DNA of 64,000 nucleotides from an uncultured Subdoligranulum sp. GTDB taxonomy: Bacteria; Bacillota; Clostridia; Oscillospirales; Ruminococcaceae. Below are positions 12,881 to 21,071 of this stretch, piece by piece. The notes beneath the pieces were generated by a model. That model was not told the DNA's origin and searched no databases. It was given only the letters and a program-made list of their open reading frames with translations. Positions within the stretch are counted from its first letter, which is position 1; every line of letters starts with the position of its first letter. The DNA lies in the NCBI GenBank assembly GCA_945830575.1, contig CALZZE010000004.1, positions 1 to 64,000 of the forward strand, given 5' to 3'. Made by a program: the position numbers and the translations under genes.

Positions 12881-15076
12881 ATGCAGGAGAAAAAACAGAC
12901 AACAACCTATCTTTTGCCCGTTGCGCTTGCCGTGATTCTGGTGGTTTCTCTGGTGTTGGGCGTATTCTTCATGCGAAACTCCCTGATGCAGCTGACCGTG
13001 AAGGAACGTTCCAGCCAGCTGGAGGAGATGGTCACCCAGATTCAGGCCAACCTGACCAGCGGCCTTCAGACCCACTGGAACCTGGTGGAAGGACTGAACA
13101 ACGCGGTGCAGGGACAGCATTTTGAAACGGAGCAGGCGCTGTGTGAAAACATCGTCCTTCTGGAAAAGGTGTTCTGCACCGATTTGTACGGCAGCCGGGT
13201 GATGCTGCTGGACGCGCAGGGCACCGCTTATCTCCGCGACGGGCCTGTGGGCATCTGGAACGATGTCAGCCATCTGGTAGACGGGGGCCGGGAGCACACC
13301 TTTGTCTCGGAAACCGACAACATTGACGGCTGCTTTCTGGTGTTTGCGCGGGAACTGGATGCCCCCGTCACCATGGGGGAGGACCATGTGCGCTTTACCC
13401 ATGTGGTGCTTCTGAAGGACATCCGGACCGTGAAGCAGTATTACACCACCAAGACCTACGGCGGCAGCGCGGCGACCTACTTTCTCAAAAGCAACGGAAC
13501 GCTGGCCTATTTTGACGCGGAGGCGGATGACGCCATCGGCGCCCGGAATGTGTTCAAGGCGCTGGAAGAGGTGGAGTATGTGCAGGGGCGCAGCTTTGAC
13601 GAGGTCAAGGAGCAGCTGGACAGGGACGGCATCGCCACGGCGGATATCCGTCTGAACCAGACGGAGTATTTCTACTGCCTGACCTCGCTGGAGGACTACA
13701 ACATGCTTCTGATGCTGCTGATCCCGGCGGACAGCGTGGCGGTCAGCACCATGAACATGATGGACTCCACCATCCGTACCGAAACCATCTTCATTTCGAT
13801 GATGGCGCTGCTGATGCTGCTGGCGGCCATCAGCTTTATCCGGGTGCAGCGCAGCAGCCGGATGATTCGGCTGGAGCAGGAAACCAACCGGGAACTGAAC
13901 CGTCTGCGCACCGAGGCGGAAACCGCCAATGCGGCCAAAAGCGCCTTCCTCAACAACATGTCCCACGATATCCGCACGCCGATGAACGCCATCATCGGGT
14001 TCACCAACATCGCGCTGAAACAGGACCCCAAGCCGGAAATCCGAAACTGTCTGGAAAAAATCAGCGACAGCTCGGACCATCTTCTGGCGCTCATCAATGA
14101 TGTGCTGGACATCAGCCGTATCGAGAGCGGCAAAATCCGCTACGAACCCGCGCCGGTGGATCTGGCGGAGGTGTCGGATTCGGTGCTCACCATCGTGTAC
14201 GGCTACCTGTCCAACCGGAATCTCACCTTCCGGACGGAGGTGGAGCAGCCCCAAAGCCGCTATGTGCTGACCGACGCCGTGCGCGTCCGGGAAGTGCTGG
14301 TCAACATTCTGGGCAACGCGGTGAAGTTTACCAATGACGGAGGAACCGTCAGCTATGCGGTCAGCTACCATCCCGGAGAGGACGGCCGCACCATCGTGGC
14401 GCGGTACAAAATCTCCGATACCGGCATCGGCATGTCCGAGGAGTTTGTCGGCCATATTTTTGAGGAGTTTTCGCAGGAGGAGCGCGGCGCCAGAACCCAG
14501 TACAAGGGTACCGGCCTGGGCATGGCCATCACCAAGAAGTGCGTTGACCTGATGGGCGGCACCATCTCGGTGGAGAGCCGCAAAGGCGTTGGCTCCACCT
14601 TCACGGTGGAGCTGCCGATGCAGATCACGGAGACCCCGGCGGAGAAAAAAGAGAGCGCCGCCGGTACGATGGATTTGACGGGGCTGAACATCCTGATGGC
14701 CGAGGACAACGACCTGAACGCGGAAATTGCCATGGTGCAGCTGGAAGAGCTGGGCATGAAAATCACAAGGGCTGCCGACGGCGAGGAGGTCGTCCGGCTC
14801 TTTGCCGAACACCCGCAGGGAACCTTCGATCTGATTCTGATGGACGTGATGATGCCGAAAATGAACGGCTACGAGGCAACAAAAGCCATCCGCGGGCTGC
14901 AAAACCGCCCGGATGCCGCCGCCATTCCCATCATTGCCATGACGGCCAACGCCTTTGCCGAGGATGTGCAGGCATCGCTGGATGCCGGCATGAACGGGCA
15001 TCTGTCCAAGCCCATTGTGATGGAGGAGGTCGTCAGCACCATTTCCCGGAATCTGCGGGCGATCCCGCTTTCTTGA
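12881..15076 (+). CDS. Membrane hybrid sensor histidine kinase / response regulator
   Basis: The product is 731 residues. A membrane helix at about residues 10-30 is followed by a roughly 265-residue extracytoplasmic sensor region and a second helix near 300-322. The kinase core follows: phospho-acceptor His362 in SHDIRTPMNAIIGF, N-box ILGNAVKFTNDGG, G1 DTGIGM at Asp513, G2 GTGLGMAITK. A receiver domain at the C-terminus carries Asp655 in LILMDVMMPKMNGYEA. There is no HPt domain and no DNA-binding output, so it must act on another protein or by phosphate shuttling. It lies 57 bases after the binding-lipoprotein gene in the same direction, which suggests that the lipoprotein presents its ligand to this kinase. 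The long sensor region was not assigned to a Cache class. Confidence 0.9.
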   Translation: MQEKKQTTTYLLPVALAVILVVSLVLGVFFMRNSLMQLTVKERSSQLEEMVTQIQANLTSGLQTHWNLVEGLNNAVQGQHFETEQALCENIVLLEKVFCTDLYGSRVMLLDAQGTAYLRDGPVGIWNDVSHLVDGGREHTFVSETDNIDGCFLVFARELDAPVTMGEDHVRFTHVVLLKDIRTVKQYYTTKTYGGSAATYFLKSNGTLAYFDAEADDAIGARNVFKALEEVEYVQGRSFDEVKEQLDRDGIATADIRLNQTEYFYCLTSLEDYNMLLMLLIPADSVAVSTMNMMDSTIRTETIFISMMALLMLLAAISFIRVQRSSRMIRLEQETNRELNRLRTEAETANAAKSAFLNNMSHDIRTPMNAIIGFTNIALKQDPKPEIRNCLEKISDSSDHLLALINDVLDISRIESGKIRYEPAPVDLAEVSDSVLTIVYGYLSNRNLTFRTEVEQPQSRYVLTDAVRVREVLVNILGNAVKFTNDGGTVSYAVSYHPGEDGRTIVARYKISDTGIGMSEEFVGHIFEEFSQEERGARTQYKGTGLGMAITKKCVDLMGGTISVESRKGVGSTFTVELPMQITETPAEKKESAAGTMDLTGLNILMAEDNDLNAEIAMVQLEELGMKITRAADGEEVVRLFAEHPQGTFDLILMDVMMPKMNGYEATKAIRGLQNRPDAAAIPIIAMTANAFAEDVQASLDAGMNGHLSKPIVMEEVVSTISRNLRAIPLS

Positions 15077-15101
15077 CAAGGCAGAGAGTGACAGATATAA
15101 T
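15073..15101 (+). promoter_or_regulatory. Consensus sigma-A promoter of the SipW/AAA cassette
   Basis: A perfect -35 TTGACA (15073-15078), a 17-base spacer and a perfect -10 TATAAT (15096-15101) begin at the stop codon of the kinase gene. This makes the eight genes downstream an independently and probably strongly transcribed unit. The left copy of the 13-base repeat overlaps the last two bases of the -10, so it may also be an operator. Confidence 0.85.
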
Positions 15102-15112
15102 GACAATAAGGC
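15100..15112 (+). repeat. Left copy of 13-base direct repeat flanking the cassette
   Basis: ATGACAATAAGGC occurs here and again, identical and in the same orientation, at 23626-23638. The two copies bracket the whole set of SipW-type, signal peptidase, AAA and coiled-coil genes. AGAT lies just upstream of both copies. Confidence 0.7.
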
Positions 15113-15158
15113 GGATTTTGCCATTTTTTGGAACTCCGCCGTGGAAAAGTAAAATAGA

Positions 15159-16175
15159 ATGATACAACAACAAAAAACGGGATGCAGCAGGGAGGAAAAC
15201 CGGCTGCCGGTGAACCATCGGCCGGGGCGGGTGCGGCAGCTGCGCCGTCAGCTGGCGTTTGCGTTTGCGGCGCTGCTGATTGCCTTCGCGGCCACGGCGG
15301 CGGCCACCTTCGCATGGTACATCTACAACACCAGCGCCCACACCACCAAGGTCAAGCTGGCGGCGGGCACCTCCATCAATCTGCAAATCTCCAACCAGCG
15401 GGACGGCAAGTATGAGAGCGCCGCCACGCTGAACCCGGACGGCGGTGCGGGGCAGTCCTTTGTGGGAATCCTCACGCCGGTGTCCACCAATGATGTGCGC
15501 GCCGGGTTCCAGAAAGCGGTGGGGTTTGAAAGCACCGGCACCGGCACCGGGCTGGGCGGGCTGTGGGCCAGTGCCTTTGGGCTGAGCCAGCCTGAGGAGC
15601 GGGACTACTACAAAACCTCGCTGTATCTGCGCACCAACGCGCCCGCTGTGGATGTGTACCTTGCGGACATCGACTACGGCGCGCCGGACGGCAGCGGCGG
15701 TGTGACGAAAACCGAACAGGACCGGCTCATGTCCACCGCCATGCGCATCGGGTTTGCGGTGTACGCGCCGGGCAGCGACAGCGAGGTGACAGCGCAGTAC
15801 ATCTACGCCCTCAACGAGGAGGATCACATCGCCGCCCCCAACAACAACACCGCGCCGGGACAGTCCTTCGGCCAGACCGGCAGCTTTGCCATGGACCCTG
15901 CCCGCCTGGGGCAGGTGGTGCCGTTCACACCGTATAACAAGACCAATTTTTGCAGCTACGACAAGGCCACCGGCGCGGTGGAGACCGCCGCCCAGAGCGT
16001 GCGGCTCTGCCCGCTGTCCGGCTCCGGCACCGAGTACGGCGCAGCCACCCGGGTGGACGTCTACCTCTGGCTGGAGGGCTGCGACCCGGACTGCACCAAC
16101 GAGCTTTGCGGCATGACGCTGAGCAACCTGTCCATTCTGTTTGCCGGTGTCTCGCCGGAGGAGGCCGCCGCATGA
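15159..16175 (+). CDS. SipW-dependent-type secreted protein, paralogue 1
   Basis: The product is 338 residues. After a basic N-terminus (RVRQLRRQ) comes a hydrophobic segment with Ala-rich end and ATFAWYIYN, the pattern of SipW-dependent signal peptides in TasA-like matrix and fibre proteins. The mature part contains LTPVSTNDVRAGF and, near its end, VYLWLEGCDPDC; both motifs recur in the next three genes. No Gram-positive anchor is present. ATG at 15159 has only a weak ribosome site (GGAAAAG); a GTG at 15210 behind GGGAGG would start nearer the signal peptide and is a fair alternative. The stop overlaps the next start as ATGA. Identity with TasA itself is not supported; the role is probably a secreted structural subunit. 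Confidence 0.75.
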   Translation: MIQQQKTGCSREENRLPVNHRPGRVRQLRRQLAFAFAALLIAFAATAAATFAWYIYNTSAHTTKVKLAAGTSINLQISNQRDGKYESAATLNPDGGAGQSFVGILTPVSTNDVRAGFQKAVGFESTGTGTGLGGLWASAFGLSQPEERDYYKTSLYLRTNAPAVDVYLADIDYGAPDGSGGVTKTEQDRLMSTAMRIGFAVYAPGSDSEVTAQYIYALNEEDHIAAPNNNTAPGQSFGQTGSFAMDPARLGQVVPFTPYNKTNFCSYDKATGAVETAAQSVRLCPLSGSGTEYGAATRVDVYLWLEGCDPDCTNELCGMTLSNLSILFAGVSPEEAAA

Positions 16176-17020
16176 ACGCAAAACACAGCATCCGGCTTCT
16201 GACGATTGCCCTGCTCTGGCTGCTGCTGGCGGCGCTGGCGCTGGGCGGAGCCACCTATGCGTGGTTTACCTTTAATAATGCTACCAACGTGGAGCCGATG
16301 GCCGGCACCGTGGGGGACGGCGCGGTCAGCCTGCTGATCTCCGCCAGCCGGGACGGCCCCTTTGACAAGGAGTGCGACCTGCCGCTGGAGCAGGCCGTGG
16401 AGGAACTGCTGCCGGTTTCCACCGCCGACCTGCAAAGCTTTTACGCCTCGGCGGCGCAGAACAAGCAGGGCATCACGCTGCGATACCGGGATGTGACCGA
16501 GCAGGCCCCCCAGCGGCTGCTGCACGGCACCGTCTATCTGCAAAGCAAAAACCGGGGCTGTGACGTCTACTTTTTTGAGCCAAAGCTGTCCTTTGGCAGC
16601 GATGGGCAGGCGCTTTCGGCGCTGCGTCTGGCGCTGAAGCTCACCACCGAAACCGACGGCGAGCAGCTTCTGTTTTTCCGTCTGGACGATCTGGGCGGGG
16701 GCGGCGCCGAGGAACAGGCCACCGTGGCAGGGGACAACGTGGTGGTGTCCTCCATCGATGCGGGCGGTCAGCCGGGCTACACCGCCGACCCGGCTGAGGA
16801 CATCGGCGGTTATCTGGCGCAGGCGGACGGCGAGGAGGACACCACCCCCCGCGCCGGGGAACAGGCGCTCTGCGCCCTGCAGGCCGACGAGGTGGCCAGT
16901 GTGGAATACTGGCTGTATCTGGAGGGCTGCGACACCGCCTGCGTGAACGCCGTGCAGACCCGCGAGCTGAGCCTTCAGCTGGGCTTTGCGGGGGTGTCTG
17001 CCGAAACCACAGCGGAGTAA
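16172..17020 (+). CDS. SipW-dependent-type secreted protein, paralogue 2
   Basis: The product is 282 residues, starting at the ATG that overlaps the previous stop. A signal segment (LLTIALLWLLLAALALGG) runs into ATYAWFTFNN, the SipW-type processing context. The mature protein shares LLPVSTADLQSFYAS and the C-terminal YWLYLEGCDTAC with its neighbours. An acidic, glycine-rich linker separates the two halves. The two cysteines of the LEGCD motif lie close enough for an external disulphide, though this is inferred. It most likely works with the other three paralogues, as subunits or receptor-like parts of one surface structure. No catalytic motif was seen. Confidence 0.75.
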   Translation: MNAKHSIRLLTIALLWLLLAALALGGATYAWFTFNNATNVEPMAGTVGDGAVSLLISASRDGPFDKECDLPLEQAVEELLPVSTADLQSFYASAAQNKQGITLRYRDVTEQAPQRLLHGTVYLQSKNRGCDVYFFEPKLSFGSDGQALSALRLALKLTTETDGEQLLFFRLDDLGGGGAEEQATVAGDNVVVSSIDAGGQPGYTADPAEDIGGYLAQADGEEDTTPRAGEQALCALQADEVASVEYWLYLEGCDTACVNAVQTRELSLQLGFAGVSAETTAE

Positions 17021-17033
17021 GGAGGGGAAAGCC

Positions 17034-17891
17034 ATGAAACAGGGACAGCTGCGGCGTCAGCTTTTGCTGACGGCGGCCACGCTGGCGCTGCTGGCGGTGA
17101 CGCTGAGCGGCGCGACCTTTGCCTGGTTTTCCTCCAACCGGACGGTGAACACCAGCCGGGCCGAGGCCCGCGCCGGAACGGAGGAACTGAAGCTGCTGGT
17201 CAGTTCCTCGGCAGGCGGCCCCTTTGAGGAGGTCTGCGACATCGCACAGATCAACACCGCAAAGCCCGACCAGCTGCAGCCGGTCTCCACCGCCGACCTG
17301 ACCGCGTTCTATTACTGCCCGACCACCCAAAACGATCTGGCAACGCGGTTTTTGCCGGTGGAAGGAGAAAAATACTACTACCATGGCCGCATCTACCTGC
17401 AGGCGCAGGCCGAGGGGGCGGGCTGGCAGGGCCAGACCATGGCGGTCTATCTGGACGCCGACGAGGAGGCCGGGCCGCTGGTTTCGGCGGACGGACAGCT
17501 GCTCACCGCCGCACGGCTGGGGCTTCGCTGCGAGGGCGCGCAGGACAAGCCGGTGATCCTGCGCCTGAGCGAAGCGGCCAACCCGCTGCGCTCCGAGATG
17601 AACACCGCGCCCGGCGGCAGCAAGGCCGACGCGGGCGTGGTGATTACCGGCGAGGCCTCCACCGCGCCGGACCCCTCGGTGCCGCTGGAATCCGTGCTGC
17701 TGGCGGCGGACGCCGACACCCTGCCGGAGCAGCCGCTGCTGCGTATGGAGCTGAACACCGTCTACCCGCTGGATATCTACTTTTATCTGGAGGGCTGCGA
17801 CCCGGACTGCAACGAAACCATCTCCACCCAGACTTGTGAGTTGTATCTCGGCTTTTTCGGCATGGTGGACGGGGAAGGCGGTGCCGCATGA
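17034..17891 (+). CDS. SipW-dependent-type secreted protein, paralogue 3
   Basis: The product is 285 residues; the start at 17034 is chosen because GGAGGGG lies 6 bases upstream and because it places the signal segment at the N-terminus. RRQLLLTAATLALLAVTLSG leads into ATFAWFSSNR. The mature part has LQPVSTADLTAFYYC in its first third and IYFYLEGCDPDC near the end, matching paralogues 1 and 2 in order and spacing. The stop overlaps the next ATG by four bases, which indicates translational coupling. Function is unknown beyond probable secretion by one of the two signal peptidases in this operon. Confidence 0.75.
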   Translation: MKQGQLRRQLLLTAATLALLAVTLSGATFAWFSSNRTVNTSRAEARAGTEELKLLVSSSAGGPFEEVCDIAQINTAKPDQLQPVSTADLTAFYYCPTTQNDLATRFLPVEGEKYYYHGRIYLQAQAEGAGWQGQTMAVYLDADEEAGPLVSADGQLLTAARLGLRCEGAQDKPVILRLSEAANPLRSEMNTAPGGSKADAGVVITGEASTAPDPSVPLESVLLAADADTLPEQPLLRMELNTVYPLDIYFYLEGCDPDCNETISTQTCELYLGFFGMVDGEGGAA

Positions 17892-18664
17892 ACAAGCCAT
17901 CCCGGTCACAGGGGCGGGAACTGACCATCGCGCTGCTGGTGCTGCTCATCGCGGCGGGCTGCGCTACGGCGGCCACCATGGCATGGTTCAGCATCGCGGA
18001 CTATGCCCGCATCCGCAGCATGAGCGTGGAGATCACCACCGGCGCGGCGCTGCGGTTTGATCTGGACGCCCACCCGGCGCTGGAGGACTACGTGACAACG
18101 CTGGGATTCCGGCAGATCGCCGACCGCATCCGGCAGGAGCGGGGCTTTGACGCCGCCGAAACCCCGCTGGAGCCGGTGACCACCGCCGACTATGACACCT
18201 TCACCTTTGAGGAGGGGGACGCCGCCGACCCGAACCGCGGGGCGTATCTGGATTTCACGCTGCATTTCATGTCCGCCAACGACACCTGGGTGCATCTGAC
18301 CAGCGCCCACAGCAAGGGAAAGACCGACGGCACGCAGGTCACTGCGGAGCCGGTGCAGATGCTGCAGGCCCTGCGGCTGGCCTTCACGGCGGACGGACAG
18401 ACGGCGGTCTACACGCCGGGTTCGGCGGGGGCCGCGTCCAATCCGGGCGGCGCCAAGCTGTTCGACCTGCCCGGCGCGGAGCAGATGCAGCTGAGCGGGG
18501 CCAGCCAGCTGTTTTATCTTCCCGCCAACACCGATGTGCCGGTGCGGGTGCAAATCTGGCTGGAGGGCACCGACAACGCCTGCGATGATGCACTCATCGG
18601 CGGAAATTACAGCATTCAGCTGCGCTTTGTGGGCGCAGATGAAAACCATCAGCTGATGGAATAA
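17888..18664 (+). CDS. SipW-dependent-type secreted protein, paralogue 4 (divergent)
   Basis: The product is 258 residues with signal segment LTIALLVLLIAAGCATA followed by ATMAWFSIAD. It keeps the shared order of motifs, LEPVTTADYDTF and later VQIWLEGTDNAC, but the first cysteine of LEGCD is replaced by threonine, so any disulphide seen in the other three cannot form here. It is the most divergent and the last of the four, and is followed after 18 bases by the signal peptidase gene, which has its own ribosome site. A specialised role such as cap or base subunit is possible but speculative. Confidence 0.72.
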   Translation: MNKPSRSQGRELTIALLVLLIAAGCATAATMAWFSIADYARIRSMSVEITTGAALRFDLDAHPALEDYVTTLGFRQIADRIRQERGFDAAETPLEPVTTADYDTFTFEEGDAADPNRGAYLDFTLHFMSANDTWVHLTSAHSKGKTDGTQVTAEPVQMLQALRLAFTADGQTAVYTPGSAGAASNPGGAKLFDLPGAEQMQLSGASQLFYLPANTDVPVRVQIWLEGTDNACDDALIGGNYSIQLRFVGADENHQLME

Positions 18665-18682
18665 ACGCATGGAGGAATCTAC

Positions 18683-19381
18683 ATGAATATGGTAAAAAAA
18701 GCAGGCAGCATCCTGCTGAGCGTCCTGCTTTGGGGTGTCATTCTGGTGGCCGCGCTGTATACGGTGGTCACGCTGGCCACCCGTGACGAGGCCAACGTGT
18801 CCAGCATTGCCGGGTTCAGCCCGCTGGTGGTCAAGACGGATTCCATGTCGCCCACCTTCAATGCGGACGACCTGATTCTGATCCACACCACCGATCCCGC
18901 CGCCCTGCAGGTGGGGGACATTGTGACCTTCCACACCATCATCAACAACGAGTACGCCCTCAACACCCACCGCATTGCGGACATTTCCGAGAACAACGGC
19001 GTGCGCAGCTACACCACCAAGGGCGACAACAACGCCATCGCTGACCAGCACATCATTGCGGACGGCGATATCGTGGGCAAGTACGTGACCCGCGTGCCCG
19101 GCGTGGGCAGGCTCATCAATTTCCTGTCCGGCAGTGTGGGATTTTTGGTGGTCATCGTGCTGCCCATGCTCCTGTTCTTTGTGTATCAGGTGTATCACCT
19201 CATCATGGTCAGCCTGCATCTGCGCAAGGCCATGCAGGAGGAGAGCGCCGCGCAGCCCGCCATGGAGGACGCCGAGAAGGCCCGCGCTGAGGCGATGGCG
19301 GCGCTGGAGGAGGCCAAACGGCTGAAGGCCGAGGCGGAGGCCGCGCTGGAAAAGGCCAGACAGGGAGAACAGCATGAGTGA
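18683..19381 (+). CDS. ER-type signal peptidase I (S26B, SipW-like) with coiled-coil tail
   Basis: The product is 232 residues, preceded by GGAGGAATCTAC. An N-terminal helix (residues about 9-31) precedes the catalytic region: nucleophile Ser54 in KTDSMSPTF, His96 in ALNTHRIA where the P-type enzymes have lysine, and TKGDNN. The Ser/His pair marks the ER/archaeal S26B class to which SipW belongs. A second membrane helix (FLVVIVLPMLLFFVYQ) follows, then a cytoplasmic Ala/Glu/Lys-rich coiled coil of about 50 residues, which is unusual for this family. It should cleave the four SipW-type precursors upstream. The tail may dock on the coiled coils of the next two proteins. The stop overlaps the next gene by 8 bases. 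Confidence 0.88.
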   Translation: MNMVKKAGSILLSVLLWGVILVAALYTVVTLATRDEANVSSIAGFSPLVVKTDSMSPTFNADDLILIHTTDPAALQVGDIVTFHTIINNEYALNTHRIADISENNGVRSYTTKGDNNAIADQHIIADGDIVGKYVTRVPGVGRLINFLSGSVGFLVVIVLPMLLFFVYQVYHLIMVSLHLRKAMQEESAAQPAMEDAEKARAEAMAALEEAKRLKAEAEAALEKARQGEQHE

Positions 19382-21059
19382 ATTTCTCAAGCTCGCATGG
19401 GAGCTGATCGCCAAGGTCATTTATAATGTGACCGACTGGCTGTTCGGCTTCGTGATGGGCTTTATCCACGTTTTCATCACCGGCTGGGTGGAGTATTACG
19501 CCATCTTCATGTCCTACTTTGTGAATTTCAGCTGGCCGGCGCGCATCATGGCCATCCTGCTGGCGGCGGTGCTCATTGCCATCCCGGTGCTGATTGCCGT
19601 CATTCTCATCCGCAGGCTGATCCTGCACATCCAGCTCAAGGCCGACAAGACCGACAACACCGTGCTGTACAAGGAGATCGGGCGGCTCAACCGGCAGGTG
19701 CTCAACCTGATGGACGAGAAAAACAAGATTCTTGCCCTCAAGGTCAACGCCATGGGCGGCGTGGGCCAGATTCCCTATGTGGGCGCCTCCGCCCTCAAGG
19801 ACGATGTGATCCCCACCGTCAAAAACGTGGTGGGGGGCCAGCCTGCCGGGGAAAGCGCCGCCATACCGGTGCCGGTGGGCGGCACCATCCGGGCGGAAAT
19901 CACCGAGCAGAGCGCCGCGGCGGCGGCCGCCGCCATGGTGCAGGCCCGCCAGCAGGCGGAGCAGACCTCCACCGCGCAGACCAGCCGGTTCCCCAAGCTG
20001 ACGCTGGTGGACGAAAAGTACGCCCTGTACGTGCCGCCTGCCTTTGACAACGACATCACGCTGGAACAGTTTGTGGAAAACTACCGGCTGTTTGCCTGCA
20101 GCCGGATGCACCTGTACTACACCCCCGAAATCATCCGCCGCTTTGTGGCCGGTATGGCCGCCAGCCGCCTGCTGATTTTAGAGGGCATCTCCGGTACCGG
20201 CAAGACCAGCCTGCCCTATTCCTTCAGCCGCTACCTCAACAACCCGGCCACGCTGGTGTCGGTGCAGCCCTCCTACCGTGACCGCACCGAGCTGCTGGGC
20301 TACTTCAACGAATTCTCCAAGCGGTTCAACGAGACGGAATTCCTGCGCGCCCTCTATGAGTCCAACTACCGGCAGGAGCCCAGCTTCATCGTGCTGGACG
20401 AGATGAACCTCGCCCGGATCGAATACTACTTTGCCGAGATGCTGTCGGTGCTGGAAATGCCCAGCCATGACGAGTGGGTGCTGGATCTGGTGCCCACCGC
20501 CTGGCCCGGCGACCCCAAGCTGCTGGAATCCGGCAAGATTCAGGTGCCGGACACCCTGTGGTTCGTGGGCACCGCCAACAACGATGACTCCACCTTCACC
20601 ATCACCGATAAGGTGTATGACCGTGCCATCCCCATTGAGCTGAACGAGCGCGCCGACGCCTTCGAGTGTCCCGACACGCCGCCCAGCATCGTCACCGCCG
20701 CGCATCTGGAGGAGATGTTCGCCGCAGCGCGGCGGGAGCATCCCATCAGCCAGCCCACGCTGGACAAGATGAACCGGCTCAATGACTATCTGCTCACCCG
20801 GTTCAAGCTCACCTTCGGCAACCGTATCGTCAAGCAGATGCACGATTTCATCCCGGTGTACGTGGCCTGCGGCGGCACCGAGCTGGGCGGCCTTGACTAC
20901 ATCCTCGCCCGCAAGGTGCTGAAAAAGTTCGAAAGCCTCAACGTGGGCTTTGTGCGGGACGAGATCAAGGGGCTCATCACCTACATGGAAAAGGTCTGCG
21001 GCCGCACCGCCATGCCGGACAGCAAGGCCTATCTGACCCGCATCCAGAATCTGTATTAA
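19374..21059 (+). CDS. Membrane-anchored McrB-like AAA+ ATPase
   Basis: The product is 561 residues. Two N-terminal membrane segments (about 20-45 and 55-80) lead into a short coiled coil (residues about 98-120), an Ala-rich linker, and an AAA+ domain from about 255. Walker A is GISGTGKTS (271-279); Walker B with the MoxR/McrB-type extension is VLDEMNLARIEYYFAEML (from 340); the sensor region is GTANNDDSTFTITDKVYDRA (from 399). These match McrB-type AAA domains rather than FtsH, Lon or secretion ATPases. No DNA-recognition domain is present, and membrane anchoring is atypical for McrB. With the McrC-like protein next door it likely forms a McrBC-like motor at the membrane, perhaps for export or assembly. 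Confidence 0.82.
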   Translation: MSEFLKLAWELIAKVIYNVTDWLFGFVMGFIHVFITGWVEYYAIFMSYFVNFSWPARIMAILLAAVLIAIPVLIAVILIRRLILHIQLKADKTDNTVLYKEIGRLNRQVLNLMDEKNKILALKVNAMGGVGQIPYVGASALKDDVIPTVKNVVGGQPAGESAAIPVPVGGTIRAEITEQSAAAAAAAMVQARQQAEQTSTAQTSRFPKLTLVDEKYALYVPPAFDNDITLEQFVENYRLFACSRMHLYYTPEIIRRFVAGMAASRLLILEGISGTGKTSLPYSFSRYLNNPATLVSVQPSYRDRTELLGYFNEFSKRFNETEFLRALYESNYRQEPSFIVLDEMNLARIEYYFAEMLSVLEMPSHDEWVLDLVPTAWPGDPKLLESGKIQVPDTLWFVGTANNDDSTFTITDKVYDRAIPIELNERADAFECPDTPPSIVTAAHLEEMFAAARREHPISQPTLDKMNRLNDYLLTRFKLTFGNRIVKQMHDFIPVYVACGGTELGGLDYILARKVLKKFESLNVGFVRDEIKGLITYMEKVCGRTAMPDSKAYLTRIQNLY

Positions 21060-21071
21060 AAGGACGGCATC

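Noticed and set aside
10970..15124. Open frame of about 1,380 codons on the minus strand
   Set aside because: It lies antisense to the binding-lipoprotein and kinase genes, whose domains are clear. High GC leaves few stops in the opposite frame; its translation is His/Gly/Val-rich without domains.
15110..15141. Terminator after the hybrid kinase gene
   Set aside because: GGCGGA and TCCGCC pair across a 20-base loop without a T-run; it lies in the leader of the next unit.
15159..18664. Naming these genes tasA or camelysin
   Set aside because: Only the signal-peptide context is shared; no M73/camelysin motifs were seen in the mature regions.
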